Shown in pieces: positions 25,119-33,625 of a DNA stretch of 64,000 nucleotides (positions are counted from its first letter, which is position 1; each line of letters opens with the position of its first letter). Made by a program: the position numbers and the translations under genes. The DNA is from CAYWFU01 sp964457585 (lineage in GTDB: Bacteria; JACRDZ01), in contig CAYWFU010000007.1 of the NCBI GenBank assembly GCA_964457585.1, positions 1 through 64,000 of the forward strand, written 5' to 3'. Under the pieces are notes generated by a model. That model did no database searches, was not told where the DNA came from, and saw nothing but the letters and a program-made list of their open reading frames with translations.

Positions 25119-25926
25119 TATATTTGATTTGACTGGAAGAGTAGCTATTATTACAGGCGGCGCAGGTTTGCTTGGTATAAAACATGCTGAAGCTATATCA
25201 GAATTAGGCGGGATTCCGGTTCTACTTGATATATCAAAAGAGGCAATAGATGCAGCAGTTGTTAAAATAAATAAGCCTTGTGCGGGACTTATAGCTGATA
25301 TTACCGATGAAAAAGCATTAACTGACACGCTAGAACGTGTAGTACATGATTATAATCGGATTGATATTTTAATCAATAATGCGGCAGATAATCCAAAAGT
25401 CGAGAGTAAAGAATTTGCGAGCAAACAATGGTGCAGGCTGGAAAATTTTCCTCTTAACGCATGGGAAAAAAGTATTTCTGTAGGATTAACAGGAGCATTC
25501 CTTTGTTCAAAAGTTTTTGGTACTGAAATGGCAAAACGTGGTAAAGGAGTTATTCTCAATATTGCTTCAGACCTTGCTGTTATTGCTCCCGATCAACGAA
25601 TTTACCGCACACCAGGATTATCTATAGAAAACCAACCTGTTAAGCCTGTTACTTATTCAGTGGTAAAAGCTGGATTGATAGGACTAACACGTTATATTGC
25701 CACTTATTGGAATGAATTTGGTGTGCGCTCAAATGCACTTGTGCCGGGTGGCGTATACAATGAACAGCCGGATGATTTTGTTCAGCGTTTGACCAATCTT
25801 ATTCCTATGGGACGAATGGCAAATGCTGATGAATATAAAGCCGCAGTGGCATTTTTAGTTTCCGATGCCTCATCTTATATGACAGGCGCCTCTCTGGTAA
25901 TCGATGGTGGAAGAACCGCATGGTGA
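25099..25926 (+). CDS. Short-chain dehydrogenase/reductase (second nonulosonate-like cassette)
   Basis: 275 residues, classical SDR. IFDLTGRVAIITGGAGLLG has the TGGxxGxG-type cofactor motif, DILINNAADNP is the NNAG-like motif, and VTYSVVKAGLIG is the YxxxK catalytic site. A C-terminal SSYMTGASLVIDGGRTAW closes the family fold. It is PtmA-like in context: SDR genes next to NeuA/NeuB-like genes occur in flagellin-glycan loci of Campylobacter. Reaction inferred: oxidation or reduction of the sugar that feeds the NeuB-like enzyme or of the product. Starts 20 bases inside the upstream gene. Confidence 0.87.
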   Translation: MKKTVIDIFDLTGRVAIITGGAGLLGIKHAEAISELGGIPVLLDISKEAIDAAVVKINKPCAGLIADITDEKALTDTLERVVHDYNRIDILINNAADNPKVESKEFASKQWCRLENFPLNAWEKSISVGLTGAFLCSKVFGTEMAKRGKGVILNIASDLAVIAPDQRIYRTPGLSIENQPVKPVTYSVVKAGLIGLTRYIATYWNEFGVRSNALVPGGVYNEQPDDFVQRLTNLIPMGRMANADEYKAAVAFLVSDASSYMTGASLVIDGGRTAW

Positions 25927-27173
25927 GTCCTTCAGATAATTTAGTGCAAAATAACAATCAAAAATGGTATTTATCATATAGCATAAATTTATCAGAAAAA
26001 AGTATTTATACATTTTTATTTGTTTTATCATTGATTTACTCAACACTATTAATCAGAATAATGAATCCCTTAGTCAATAATGAGCATCTTACGTATTCCT
26101 TATTGGTGATAGAGGAATATGTTTTATTGTTCATTTTATTAGTTTGTTATTTTTTACGGAATTCGATAAAAATACCTGATATTACAATGACAGTGCTGGT
26201 GATAGCATATATGTATTTTTCAGCATGGATAAAACATGATGCGGATATTTATTATTTAAAATTATCAATATTTTTTTTTCTTCACTATTTAGTTTATATT
26301 AATATTTTTGAACGATTGGATAAACGTATAGTTTTTTATATTCTTATGCTGTATGGATTTCTTATTTCAATATTCTATATTAATTTAATGTATTCAAATG
26401 TTAATATTATTGCATCGACAGAAGTTGCAGGACATCTCGGCAAAAGAGGTTCCTCTGAAGAATTTGGTATGCTTACTAATGTAAATAATATTTCAATGAT
26501 ATTAGTTGGAATTTCAACACTTTTAGTAGTTATAAAACATAATTTTGAGATTAGTAAAAAAATGATATTATTATCATTAATTCTACATTTAACAGTATTA
26601 TTAGTTTTAATAATCAATGCAACCGTTTCAGCTATTTTATTTTTCATTTCTTTATTAATTTATGATCTTTATAAAATGTATGGTTTTTCTAGTTTCGCAG
26701 TTTTATTATTAATTATAAGTGTAATAGGCTATTTTGGATTTAATATATCTAATTTATTAATATTTCAACGTGCGGAGTCCGGTGCTACATTTGATATTAG
26801 AATAATAAATATGATGCAATCACTTGATATATTTAAAAATAATCCATTTTTTGGCATTGGTCATTCACTCATTGCTGAAATAGAGACAGGATTGGTTTAT
26901 TCTACTGATCATAATTTTTACACAAAACTTTTGGGTGCTGAAGGAATGATTGGTTTTTTATTATATGGTTGTTTTTTTTATAATTTTTTACGTTCACGTA
27001 GAGTATATTTCAAAGGTCTAAACCTGTTACGTTTCTATTTTTTATTTTTCTTGATTTTCACACCCGCCGGTTGTTCAGTTATGATGATTGTTGCAGCTTT
27101 AATTTATGAGATTAGCGGATATTATTCAATTTCAAATAATTCTCATATAAACGAAAATGGATATTTGATTTAA
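25920..27173 (+). CDS. Wzy-like O-antigen/capsule polymerase or ligase membrane protein
   Basis: 417 residues with about ten to eleven predicted transmembrane helices and a periplasmic loop in the second half (about 285-335) bearing RIINMMQSLDIF, FGIGHS and TDHNFYTKLLGAEGMIGFLL, the H-N pattern usual in Wzy_C/O-antigen ligase proteins. Wzy joins repeat units on the periplasmic side; with the Wzz-like protein at 6507 this is a polymerase set. Ligase WaaL is the other possibility. Starts 7 bases inside the SDR gene. Confidence 0.82.
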   Translation: MVSPSDNLVQNNNQKWYLSYSINLSEKSIYTFLFVLSLIYSTLLIRIMNPLVNNEHLTYSLLVIEEYVLLFILLVCYFLRNSIKIPDITMTVLVIAYMYFSAWIKHDADIYYLKLSIFFFLHYLVYINIFERLDKRIVFYILMLYGFLISIFYINLMYSNVNIIASTEVAGHLGKRGSSEEFGMLTNVNNISMILVGISTLLVVIKHNFEISKKMILLSLILHLTVLLVLIINATVSAILFFISLLIYDLYKMYGFSSFAVLLLIISVIGYFGFNISNLLIFQRAESGATFDIRIINMMQSLDIFKNNPFFGIGHSLIAEIETGLVYSTDHNFYTKLLGAEGMIGFLLYGCFFYNFLRSRRVYFKGLNLLRFYFLFFLIFTPAGCSVMMIVAALIYEISGYYSISNNSHINENGYLI

Positions 27174-27175
27174 AC

Positions 27176-27847
27176 ATGAATATTTTAAAAGATAAATTAA
27201 AGAAATTGCGAAGAAAAATTTATTGTTTCCGTTTTCCATATTTTAAAGCTTATGCTAATTTATTGATTAAATTTAATTTTTCAATAAAATTATTTTTAAT
27301 TTGGTTGAAAAATGTATTATTTTTTGATCAGATGATAAGATTTCAATGTAATAAAGTTGGTAAAAATATATTTATTTGGAAGGAATATCCATCAATTTTA
27401 AATAAAGGATATATTGAAATGGGAGATAATATAAATATATTTGGGGAAAATTATTTTAGAGTCGGGATTATCCTTTCTGATATTAATAAACCAAGATTGA
27501 TCATAGGTAATAATGTTGATATTGGGTATCAATGTGATATTAATGTTGCGGGTATCGTTAGTATTGGTAATAATGTTTTTCTAGCAAATGGTGTGAAAAT
27601 ATTTGATAATAATTCACATCCATTAGATATAAAAGAAAGACAGCATAAATCTCCTTTAGCAAATGAACATATATCTCCTGTTGTTATAAAAGATGATGCA
27701 TGGATTGGAATAAATGCAATAATTTTAAAAGGGGTTACTATAGGTAGAGGTGCAATAATAGGAGCAGGATCTGTTGTAACTAAGGACATTCCAGATAATG
27801 TAATTGCAGTGGGTAATCCAGCCAGAGTTATTAAGGATATTAAATAA
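27176..27847 (+). CDS. Left-handed beta-helix acyltransferase (hexapeptide repeat)
   Basis: 223 residues. About 70 N-terminal residues are basic and helical; the rest is a hexapeptide repeat barrel (IGNNVDIGYQCDINVAGIVS, IGNNVFLANGVKIFDNNSHP) ending VVIKDDAWIGINAIILKGV, GRGAIIGAGSVVTKDIP and VIAVGNPARVIK. H in NNSHP is the expected catalytic base. O- or N-acetylation of a glycan sugar is expected. Two bases after the Wzy-like gene. Confidence 0.88.
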   Translation: MNILKDKLKKLRRKIYCFRFPYFKAYANLLIKFNFSIKLFLIWLKNVLFFDQMIRFQCNKVGKNIFIWKEYPSILNKGYIEMGDNINIFGENYFRVGIILSDINKPRLIIGNNVDIGYQCDINVAGIVSIGNNVFLANGVKIFDNNSHPLDIKERQHKSPLANEHISPVVIKDDAWIGINAIILKGVTIGRGAIIGAGSVVTKDIPDNVIAVGNPARVIKDIK

Positions 27848-27906
27848 AAAAGCAATATTTTATAAATATAAAAAATATTTATATTTTTGATTAAGGAATA
27901 TCAATA

Positions 27907-27969
27907 ATGAGTTCGGAGAAAATTTGTCAGGTTTGTGGAACATATGATTTAAAGGAGAGATTCAATTAG
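27907..27969 (+). CDS. Tiny ORF with CxxC, possibly the remnant of a methyltransferase
   Basis: A 20-residue ORF (MSSEKICQVCGTYDLKERFN) with AAGGA ten bases before its ATG. The C-Q-V-C knuckle resembles the N-terminal zinc knuckle of glycan methyltransferases such as the one at 38456. The ORF stops at TAG, and a complete methyltransferase without such a knuckle starts at 28012. It could be the stub left by a deletion, a decayed start of the next gene or a leader peptide. No clear frame restores a longer product by eye. Confidence 0.3.
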   Translation: MSSEKICQVCGTYDLKERFN

Positions 27970-28011
27970 ATGTGTGCTTAGGAAAAACTCAAACATATAG
28001 AAGGGGAAAAA

Positions 28012-28953
28012 ATGGAAACAAAAAATGATAATACAAAAAAGATGACGGTTAGCGAAACTTATAGTAAGTATGTTTTTTCAGAATGGCCTGATGTTTTGGG
28101 AGACCTGTACGCGAAATATAAAGACCGTAACCATGTCGTTACTTATAAAGGAAATATTAATAATGTATTTCGAGCTGTATTTGTGTTCGATTATTTAAAA
28201 AAATTTTTTCCTAATGGTTGCAAAGTTATCGATATTGGTTGTGGTATAGGTTATATCTCTCATTACCTGTCTAAAAATGGTTATGATGTCCATGCCTTCG
28301 ACGCTAGCGATACTGGAATCTTAAAAGCTAAAGAAGTAGCGAGTCAGATCGGTATTAATCCGGATATATTTGTGTGTCATGACCATACATACCTTGAAAA
28401 AGTTCCTAGTGAATCTGTAGATGTTGCACTAGCGATGGGGTTTCTTTATTATCTGGATGAAAAGACCAGAGATTATTGTTATAAGCAAATTAACAGAATC
28501 TTAAAGAAAAAGGGGCGTTTTTTAATGACTGGTAATAATAAATTATTTGAAGCTTTTGCTCTAAATGATACTACACTTAAATTTTGGGCAGAGATGATAG
28601 ATGATTTTTCTCCAGTATCGAAGTTGCTTACTCCAAAAACGACTCTTGATGCTTTATGTGAAAAAGTCAAAGTACCAAAAAGAATATTTGAAGAAAAGAG
28701 TATCAGCAAAAAATTTAAGTTACTTGAAGATAATCCGCTGACTTTCCATAAAGATTTACGTGAGTATGATTTTGAAGTTGAAGAAATACTTTATCCCGAT
28801 AGTCATTTATTAATTCCCGCCCTTGAAGCTGAAGTTGATCAAGATGCTTTGTTGAAATTAAAAGCTGAATATTGTGTTCAGAAAGCCAGAGACTGGCGAG
28901 GTATATTTATGTGTTATGAATTTCTTGCCTTTATGCATAAGGGCGCTGTTTAA
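28012..28953 (+). CDS. Class I SAM-dependent methyltransferase
   Basis: 313 residues. Motif I is VIDIGCGIGYISHYLSKNGYDV (about 75-95), followed by HAFDAS, VDVALAMGFLYYL and LKKKGRFLMTGNNK. The C-terminal third (about 190-313) is helical and unassigned. AGGGG precedes the ATG. Acts by context on a sugar or lipid-linked intermediate. The family is broad and the substrate cannot be read from sequence. Confidence 0.82.
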   Translation: METKNDNTKKMTVSETYSKYVFSEWPDVLGDLYAKYKDRNHVVTYKGNINNVFRAVFVFDYLKKFFPNGCKVIDIGCGIGYISHYLSKNGYDVHAFDASDTGILKAKEVASQIGINPDIFVCHDHTYLEKVPSESVDVALAMGFLYYLDEKTRDYCYKQINRILKKKGRFLMTGNNKLFEAFALNDTTLKFWAEMIDDFSPVSKLLTPKTTLDALCEKVKVPKRIFEEKSISKKFKLLEDNPLTFHKDLREYDFEVEEILYPDSHLLIPALEAEVDQDALLKLKAEYCVQKARDWRGIFMCYEFLAFMHKGAV

Positions 28954-29037
28954 TTATAAGATGTTATTTAATGTTTAATTTTTGATTGAATAATTTATTT
29001 TTATAAATATAATATTATTTATGGATAAGGAGTTATT

Positions 29038-30420
29038 ATGGTAGTAGAAAAGTATCAATTTAGTCTTGAACCAAAAAAAGTTCCACTAGTGGAAACAAAA
29101 AATCGTCGAATTAAAACAGCAATCCCTGCTCCGGGAACAAAAGAGCTTATGGAGCGAATTGCAGCTGTTGAAAGTTCCAATGCAATGGATCAGCTTCCTG
29201 TAATATGGGATAGAGCTTTAGGCCATCAGATTTTCGATCCATGGGGAAATTGTTGGATAGATTTTACATCAACTATATTTGTGACAAATGTCGGGCATGC
29301 GCATCCATACATGAAAGAATCGATAAAAAAACAAATGGATAATCTGATGCATTCATATAGTTATCCAACTGAAATTCGTGCTCGTTATGTTGAAAAATTA
29401 ATTGCATTTACCCCTAGCAATCTTAAGAAAGCTTCTCTTTTTTCAACAGGGACAGAAGCGGTTGAAAGAGCAGTTAAGATTGCGCGGCTTTATGGCTTAA
29501 AATCTAATCCTGCACGAAAACTTATTGTTGGATGGGATGGAAATTTTCATGGTAAAACCATGGGATCTCAAATGGTTGGCGGACAGCATGCTGATAAATA
29601 TTGGATAGGTTATCTTGATCCAAATATGACACATCTTCCATTTCCATTTCCATGGGTTATGGAAAAATCAGGATTAACAGGTGAGGAGAAGTTCAAACAG
29701 GATATTAATTCATTAAAAGAAAAAGGTATTAATTTAAAAGATATAACTGCTTTTATTGTTGAAACATTTCAAGGTTGGGGTGCAGTTTTTTATCCTAAAG
29801 ATTATATCCAAGCAATGAGATGCTGGGCAGATGAAAATGATGTATTATTAATATTTGATGAGATTCAAGCTGGCTTTGGTCGTACAGGACGCTTGTTTGC
29901 TTATGAACATTATGATGTGAATGCAGATGTTGTAATTTGTGGTAAAGGAATTTCAGGAAGTATTCCTCTTTCTGCTGTAATTGGCAGAGCTGATGTAATT
30001 GATCTTGATCCTGCGTATACAAGTACTCATGGCGGGCATCCTCTTGCATGTACAGCCGGACTTGCTAATATAGAAATTTTTGAAAAAGAAAATCTTATAA
30101 GTGAGTCAAAGCGAAAAGAAGGAATATTTCTTTTTGAATTAAATCGATGGAAAGAACATTTCCCAAAAAGAATAGGCAGAATTTTAGGTAAAGGAATGAT
30201 TTGGGGCGTTTACATTACAACTCCTGGAGGAAAAGACGAACTCGATACTGTTTTTTGTGATAAAATTATTGAGCGCGCTTTGCAGAAAGGCGTGTTCAAC
30301 ATCAGAACAGGCAAGGGAACCATCAAAATAGGTCCGCCTTTAAACATTCCGGATGATGCATTGATTGAAGGTTTACGAGTGATAGAAGAGAGTATATCCG
30401 AACTTATAAAAAATAACTAA
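29038..30420 (+). CDS. Class III aminotransferase (4-aminobutyrate aminotransferase-like)
   Basis: 460 residues. FDPWGNCWIDFTSTI, LFSTGTEAVERAVKIARLYG, LLIFDEIQAGFGRTG and ICGKGISGSIPLS with Schiff-base K303 are clear class III motifs, followed by STHGGHPLACTAGL. It is a full-length enzyme distinct from the GSA-type protein at 22081. Its substrate may be a sugar aldehyde or an amino donor for the polysaccharide. GGAG precedes the ATG. The downstream 460 bases hold no gene but a composite inverted repeat. Confidence 0.85.
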   Translation: MVVEKYQFSLEPKKVPLVETKNRRIKTAIPAPGTKELMERIAAVESSNAMDQLPVIWDRALGHQIFDPWGNCWIDFTSTIFVTNVGHAHPYMKESIKKQMDNLMHSYSYPTEIRARYVEKLIAFTPSNLKKASLFSTGTEAVERAVKIARLYGLKSNPARKLIVGWDGNFHGKTMGSQMVGGQHADKYWIGYLDPNMTHLPFPFPWVMEKSGLTGEEKFKQDINSLKEKGINLKDITAFIVETFQGWGAVFYPKDYIQAMRCWADENDVLLIFDEIQAGFGRTGRLFAYEHYDVNADVVICGKGISGSIPLSAVIGRADVIDLDPAYTSTHGGHPLACTAGLANIEIFEKENLISESKRKEGIFLFELNRWKEHFPKRIGRILGKGMIWGVYITTPGGKDELDTVFCDKIIERALQKGVFNIRTGKGTIKIGPPLNIPDDALIEGLRVIEESISELIKNN

Positions 30421-30481
30421 TTTTGTATACTATTTTCAGCAAAATACTTACGAAATTATTATAATTATATTTTATATTTAG

Positions 30482-30842
30482 TACTACAGCGCTATAGTGA
30501 GATAGTGCGACAGAGCGACCAATGGCATTGACACTAAATCTATTATTAAATTGAGCATTGAGCATTGACAATTGAGCATTGAGCATTAAATCATCCTTTT
30601 GCCTATTGTTTTTATGCTGTTATTAATAATTTTACATAATTTATTACATTCTTTCATAGTATAATCTATGGAATTATTTTAGCCCTTAATGCTCAATTGT
30701 CAATGCTCAATGCTCAATCGTCAATTTAGTGTCAATGCCATTGACAGAGCGACAGCCTGCAGTATGAGATGACTAGAACTGACAATAGACACAGGCTAAC
30801 TTGCATAAAACTGTCGTACTATCGCACTGTAGCGCTGTAGTA
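30482..30842. repeat. Nested three-layer composite inverted repeat filling the intergenic gap
   Basis: The 460-base gene-free stretch 30421-30880 is dominated by three concentric inverted repeats. Outer arms: 30482-30513 against 30811-30842, 32 bases with 3 mismatches. Middle arms: 30520-30539 against 30724-30743, 20 bases perfect. Inner arms: 30551-30588 against about 30687-30718, built of TTGAGCATTGAGCA-type units and differing by one 7-base unit. GACAGAGCGAC also occurs directly repeated (30509, 30743). The core (30590-30680) is AT-rich with no ORF. It looks like an insertion of a non-coding repeat inside a repeat. Confidence 0.8.
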
Positions 30843-30880
30843 TTAGTATTCACATATTAATAATTAAGGAGAATATAGTA

Positions 30881-32269
30881 ATGAGAATTCTTTTAATAGC
30901 TTATGATAATGATTCACATATTTCGGTTTTTCCTCTCGGTTTGGCATATATAGCAGCTGTTTGTAGAAATGCAGGTCATGATGTGGTGATTTACAATCAA
31001 GATATTCATCACTGGTCTGAATCACATTTATTGGAGTTTTTGAATAAAAATAAGTTCAATGTAGTTGGGTTGGGTGTTGTAGGTGGTTATTATCAATATA
31101 GAAAATTGCTAAAAATATCAGGAGCAATTAATAAAGCAAAGAATAAACCTTTTTACATTATTGGTGGACATTGTCCCTCTCCCGATCCGGAATACTTTTT
31201 GAAAAAGACACAAGCAGATGTTGTAGTAATTGGAGAAGGTGAAAATACGATACTGGACTTGTTAAAAGTGTTAGAAGAGAAAAAAGATATATCATCTGTT
31301 GATGGAATTGCGTTTATGAAGGATGGAAGATGTTTTCAAACACCTAGACGTGCACTAATACAAGATATAGATAATATTCCCCACCCTGCATGGGATTTAT
31401 TTCCAATGGAGCACTATGTTTTATTGCGAGAAGCAAATGCCAAAAAAACCGAACGTAGTATGCATGTCTTATCAGGCAGAGGATGTATTTTTAAATGCAA
31501 TTTTTGTTATAGAATGGATGAAGGTTACAGAGCAAGGTCTTCCGACGCTATAATAGAAGAAATAAGGAAATTACAAAAAGAATATTCTATTTCATATATC
31601 GACTTCCTAGATGAACTTTTTATGGTTTCAGAAAAAAGGACAATCGAATTATGTGAGAGCTTTATTAAATCAAAGATTAAATTTAATTGGTTTTGTAGTG
31701 GGAGATTAAATTTTGCCAAGACAGATGTTCTTAAACTTATGAAAGATGCAGGATGTGTGTTTATTAATTATGGAATTGAGTCATTAGATGAAAATGCTCT
31801 ACGTGTTATGAATAAAGCTCTTACTGTTAAACAAATTATTACGGGTATTGAAAATACATTATCAGTTGGAATAAGCCCGGGTTTAAATATTATATGGGGA
31901 AATATTGGAGAAACAATTGAATCATTAAAGATGGGAGTTGATTTTTTATTAAAATATGATGACCATGCACAAATGAGAACAATCAGGCCTGTAACACCAT
32001 ATCCAGGATCTCCGCTTTATTATTATGCTATTGAAAAGGGTCTATTGAAAGACTGTAAAGATTTTTATGAAAATAAGCATATTAATTCTGATTTATTAGC
32101 AGTTAATTTTACCAATTTGACTGATGACGAATTCCATAAGGCATTATTTGAAGCAAATAAAATACTTATAAATAAGTACTATGATTCTCAAAACAAAAAA
32201 GTAATCGAAAATGCATGTAAGCTATATTTTGATAAGGATGTCTCATTCAGAGGGTTTAGACAGACTTGA
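30881..32269 (+). CDS. B12-binding domain radical SAM protein (1 of 4)
   Basis: 462 residues. The N-terminal cobalamin-binding Rossmann domain (about 1-140) begins MRILLIAYDNDSHISVFPLG and includes FYIIGGHCPSPDPEYF. The radical SAM domain has GRGCIFKCNFCYRMDEG (CxxxCxxC) at about 195-211 and IEEIRKLQKEY after it. Such enzymes methylate unactivated carbons or perform other radical steps, as in Fom3, BchE and Kdo or hopanoid modification. Substrate unknown; the context suggests a glycan or its carrier. AAGGAG precedes the ATG, ending the repeat-rich gap. Confidence 0.88.
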   Translation: MRILLIAYDNDSHISVFPLGLAYIAAVCRNAGHDVVIYNQDIHHWSESHLLEFLNKNKFNVVGLGVVGGYYQYRKLLKISGAINKAKNKPFYIIGGHCPSPDPEYFLKKTQADVVVIGEGENTILDLLKVLEEKKDISSVDGIAFMKDGRCFQTPRRALIQDIDNIPHPAWDLFPMEHYVLLREANAKKTERSMHVLSGRGCIFKCNFCYRMDEGYRARSSDAIIEEIRKLQKEYSISYIDFLDELFMVSEKRTIELCESFIKSKIKFNWFCSGRLNFAKTDVLKLMKDAGCVFINYGIESLDENALRVMNKALTVKQIITGIENTLSVGISPGLNIIWGNIGETIESLKMGVDFLLKYDDHAQMRTIRPVTPYPGSPLYYYAIEKGLLKDCKDFYENKHINSDLLAVNFTNLTDDEFHKALFEANKILINKYYDSQNKKVIENACKLYFDKDVSFRGFRQT

Positions 32270-32301
32270 ATTTAGGTATAGGAATTTGAAACGCTCGATA
32301 A

Positions 32302-32329
32302 GTAGAGACGCAAAATTTTGCGTCTCTAC
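32302..32329. repeat. 28-bp perfect palindrome, copy 1
   Basis: GTAGAGACGC-AAAATTTT-GCGTCTCTAC is a perfect palindrome in the 134-base gap between two genes. A base-identical copy lies at 59228-59255. Here no T-run follows. Similar GTAGAGACGC...GCGTCTCTAC palindromes are seen as dispersed repeats in several bacterial groups, from memory; not searched. Confidence 0.85.
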
Positions 32330-32403
32330 ATGAAATTTTTGTAGTTGCCTGATTTATCAGGCTTAATTTAATATTCGAATATTTGTGAGAGGTAAATAGT
32401 AAG

Positions 32404-33615
32404 ATGGAAAAAAATATTATATTTTTTGTTATCCAATCACTTAATGATGATTATGCAAGGAAGTTTGGTTTTGATTTACTCAAAAAAAGAGGATTTGATA
32501 TATATATTTTTAATCTCTTTAATTGGATTTTCAAAAATGCCCAGGAGAAATTTCCACAACACAATAAGCTGGAACCAATTAACGACATCAAACAGGTAAA
32601 AATTTGTAATCAAGAAGAACTATATAATGCTTTGCGTAATATAAAAGGATGGAAAGTGGTATTTTTATCTACCCCAGTGACGCCAGTCCTACTTAAAACC
32701 TTACAAAAATTGGATATTCCTTATATAATATATCCTTCTTGGGGATGTGTGCATGGAGTCCAACAAAAGAGATTTTTATTGTTGAGGGTATATAATGCTA
32801 TTTCAGAGTTGTTTACATCTCCTTTGAATAGAATGCTCGCATTTGTAATACATAAGAGAACAGAATATAGTATAAAAAAATATCCTCCTACCTATACTAT
32901 TACAATGTTTAAGAAAGATAATACAATAGATTTAGAAAGAACGAAAGTTATTCTTAATCATGCCTTTGATTACGATCGCTATCTTCAAAATAAAGATAAG
33001 CCAAGACCAAAATATATTTTTGCAGGAGATTATATTTTATTATTACCTAATCATACTTGGCCTATTCATGATTATTTAGTAGTCAAAGGAATGATAGGTA
33101 AAAGTGCAGTAACCAAAGAAGAATATCAAATTTTGATTAATCATGCATTAGACAATATTGAGAAATTAACAGGGAAAAAAATAATTATTGCAGGATATCC
33201 TAATGCGACTAAAGATGAAGATATATATGAAGGAAGACATTTTGTTCTTGGTGGAGATACGGAACAATTGGTCAAATATTCTTCCGGCGTCATGGGGCAC
33301 CATACAAGCGCGTTTAATTTTGCCATAATACATAATAAACCAATACGCTTGATTAATTTTAGAATATTAAAAAATGATAAACATTTTGATAAATCGATGA
33401 AACTTTATGAGAATGTACTTAGAACTGAAAGCAAGTATGTTGATACTTTTGAAGATTGCCATAAGCTAGTGGAAGAGGGTATGTTTGTCTATAATCGGGA
33501 ATTATATAGTGAATATATGAGAAAATATGTTATTTCAGAAGATGTTGCTGCACTTCCGTTAAAGCTATACTGGGATAGAGTGGCTGATGCGCTTGATGCT
33601 GATATAGAGGCATAA
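32404..33615 (+). CDS. Unassigned glycan-locus protein, GT-B-like C-terminus
   Basis: 403 residues, not recognised with confidence. N-terminal IIFFVIQSLNDDYARKFGFDLLKKRG looks like an alpha/beta domain, the middle has LLPNHTWPIHDYLVVKG, and the C-terminal part has GGDTEQLVKYSSGVMGHHTSAFNFAII followed by HNKPIRLINF. That last stretch is reminiscent of the nucleotide-sugar site of GT-B glycosyltransferases or CDP-glycerol-type transferases. No signal peptide or membrane helix. It sits between two B12-radical SAM genes, ten bases before the second. Confidence 0.7.
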   Translation: MEKNIIFFVIQSLNDDYARKFGFDLLKKRGFDIYIFNLFNWIFKNAQEKFPQHNKLEPINDIKQVKICNQEELYNALRNIKGWKVVFLSTPVTPVLLKTLQKLDIPYIIYPSWGCVHGVQQKRFLLLRVYNAISELFTSPLNRMLAFVIHKRTEYSIKKYPPTYTITMFKKDNTIDLERTKVILNHAFDYDRYLQNKDKPRPKYIFAGDYILLLPNHTWPIHDYLVVKGMIGKSAVTKEEYQILINHALDNIEKLTGKKIIIAGYPNATKDEDIYEGRHFVLGGDTEQLVKYSSGVMGHHTSAFNFAIIHNKPIRLINFRILKNDKHFDKSMKLYENVLRTESKYVDTFEDCHKLVEEGMFVYNRELYSEYMRKYVISEDVAALPLKLYWDRVADALDADIEA

Positions 33616-33625
33616 GGAGACAAGT

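Noticed and set aside
30482..30842. CRISPR array
   Set aside because: Repeats are inverted and nested, not evenly spaced direct repeats with unique spacers, and no cas genes are present.
30482..30842. Insertion sequence with transposase
   Set aside because: No ORF of transposase size lies between the arms; it is non-coding.
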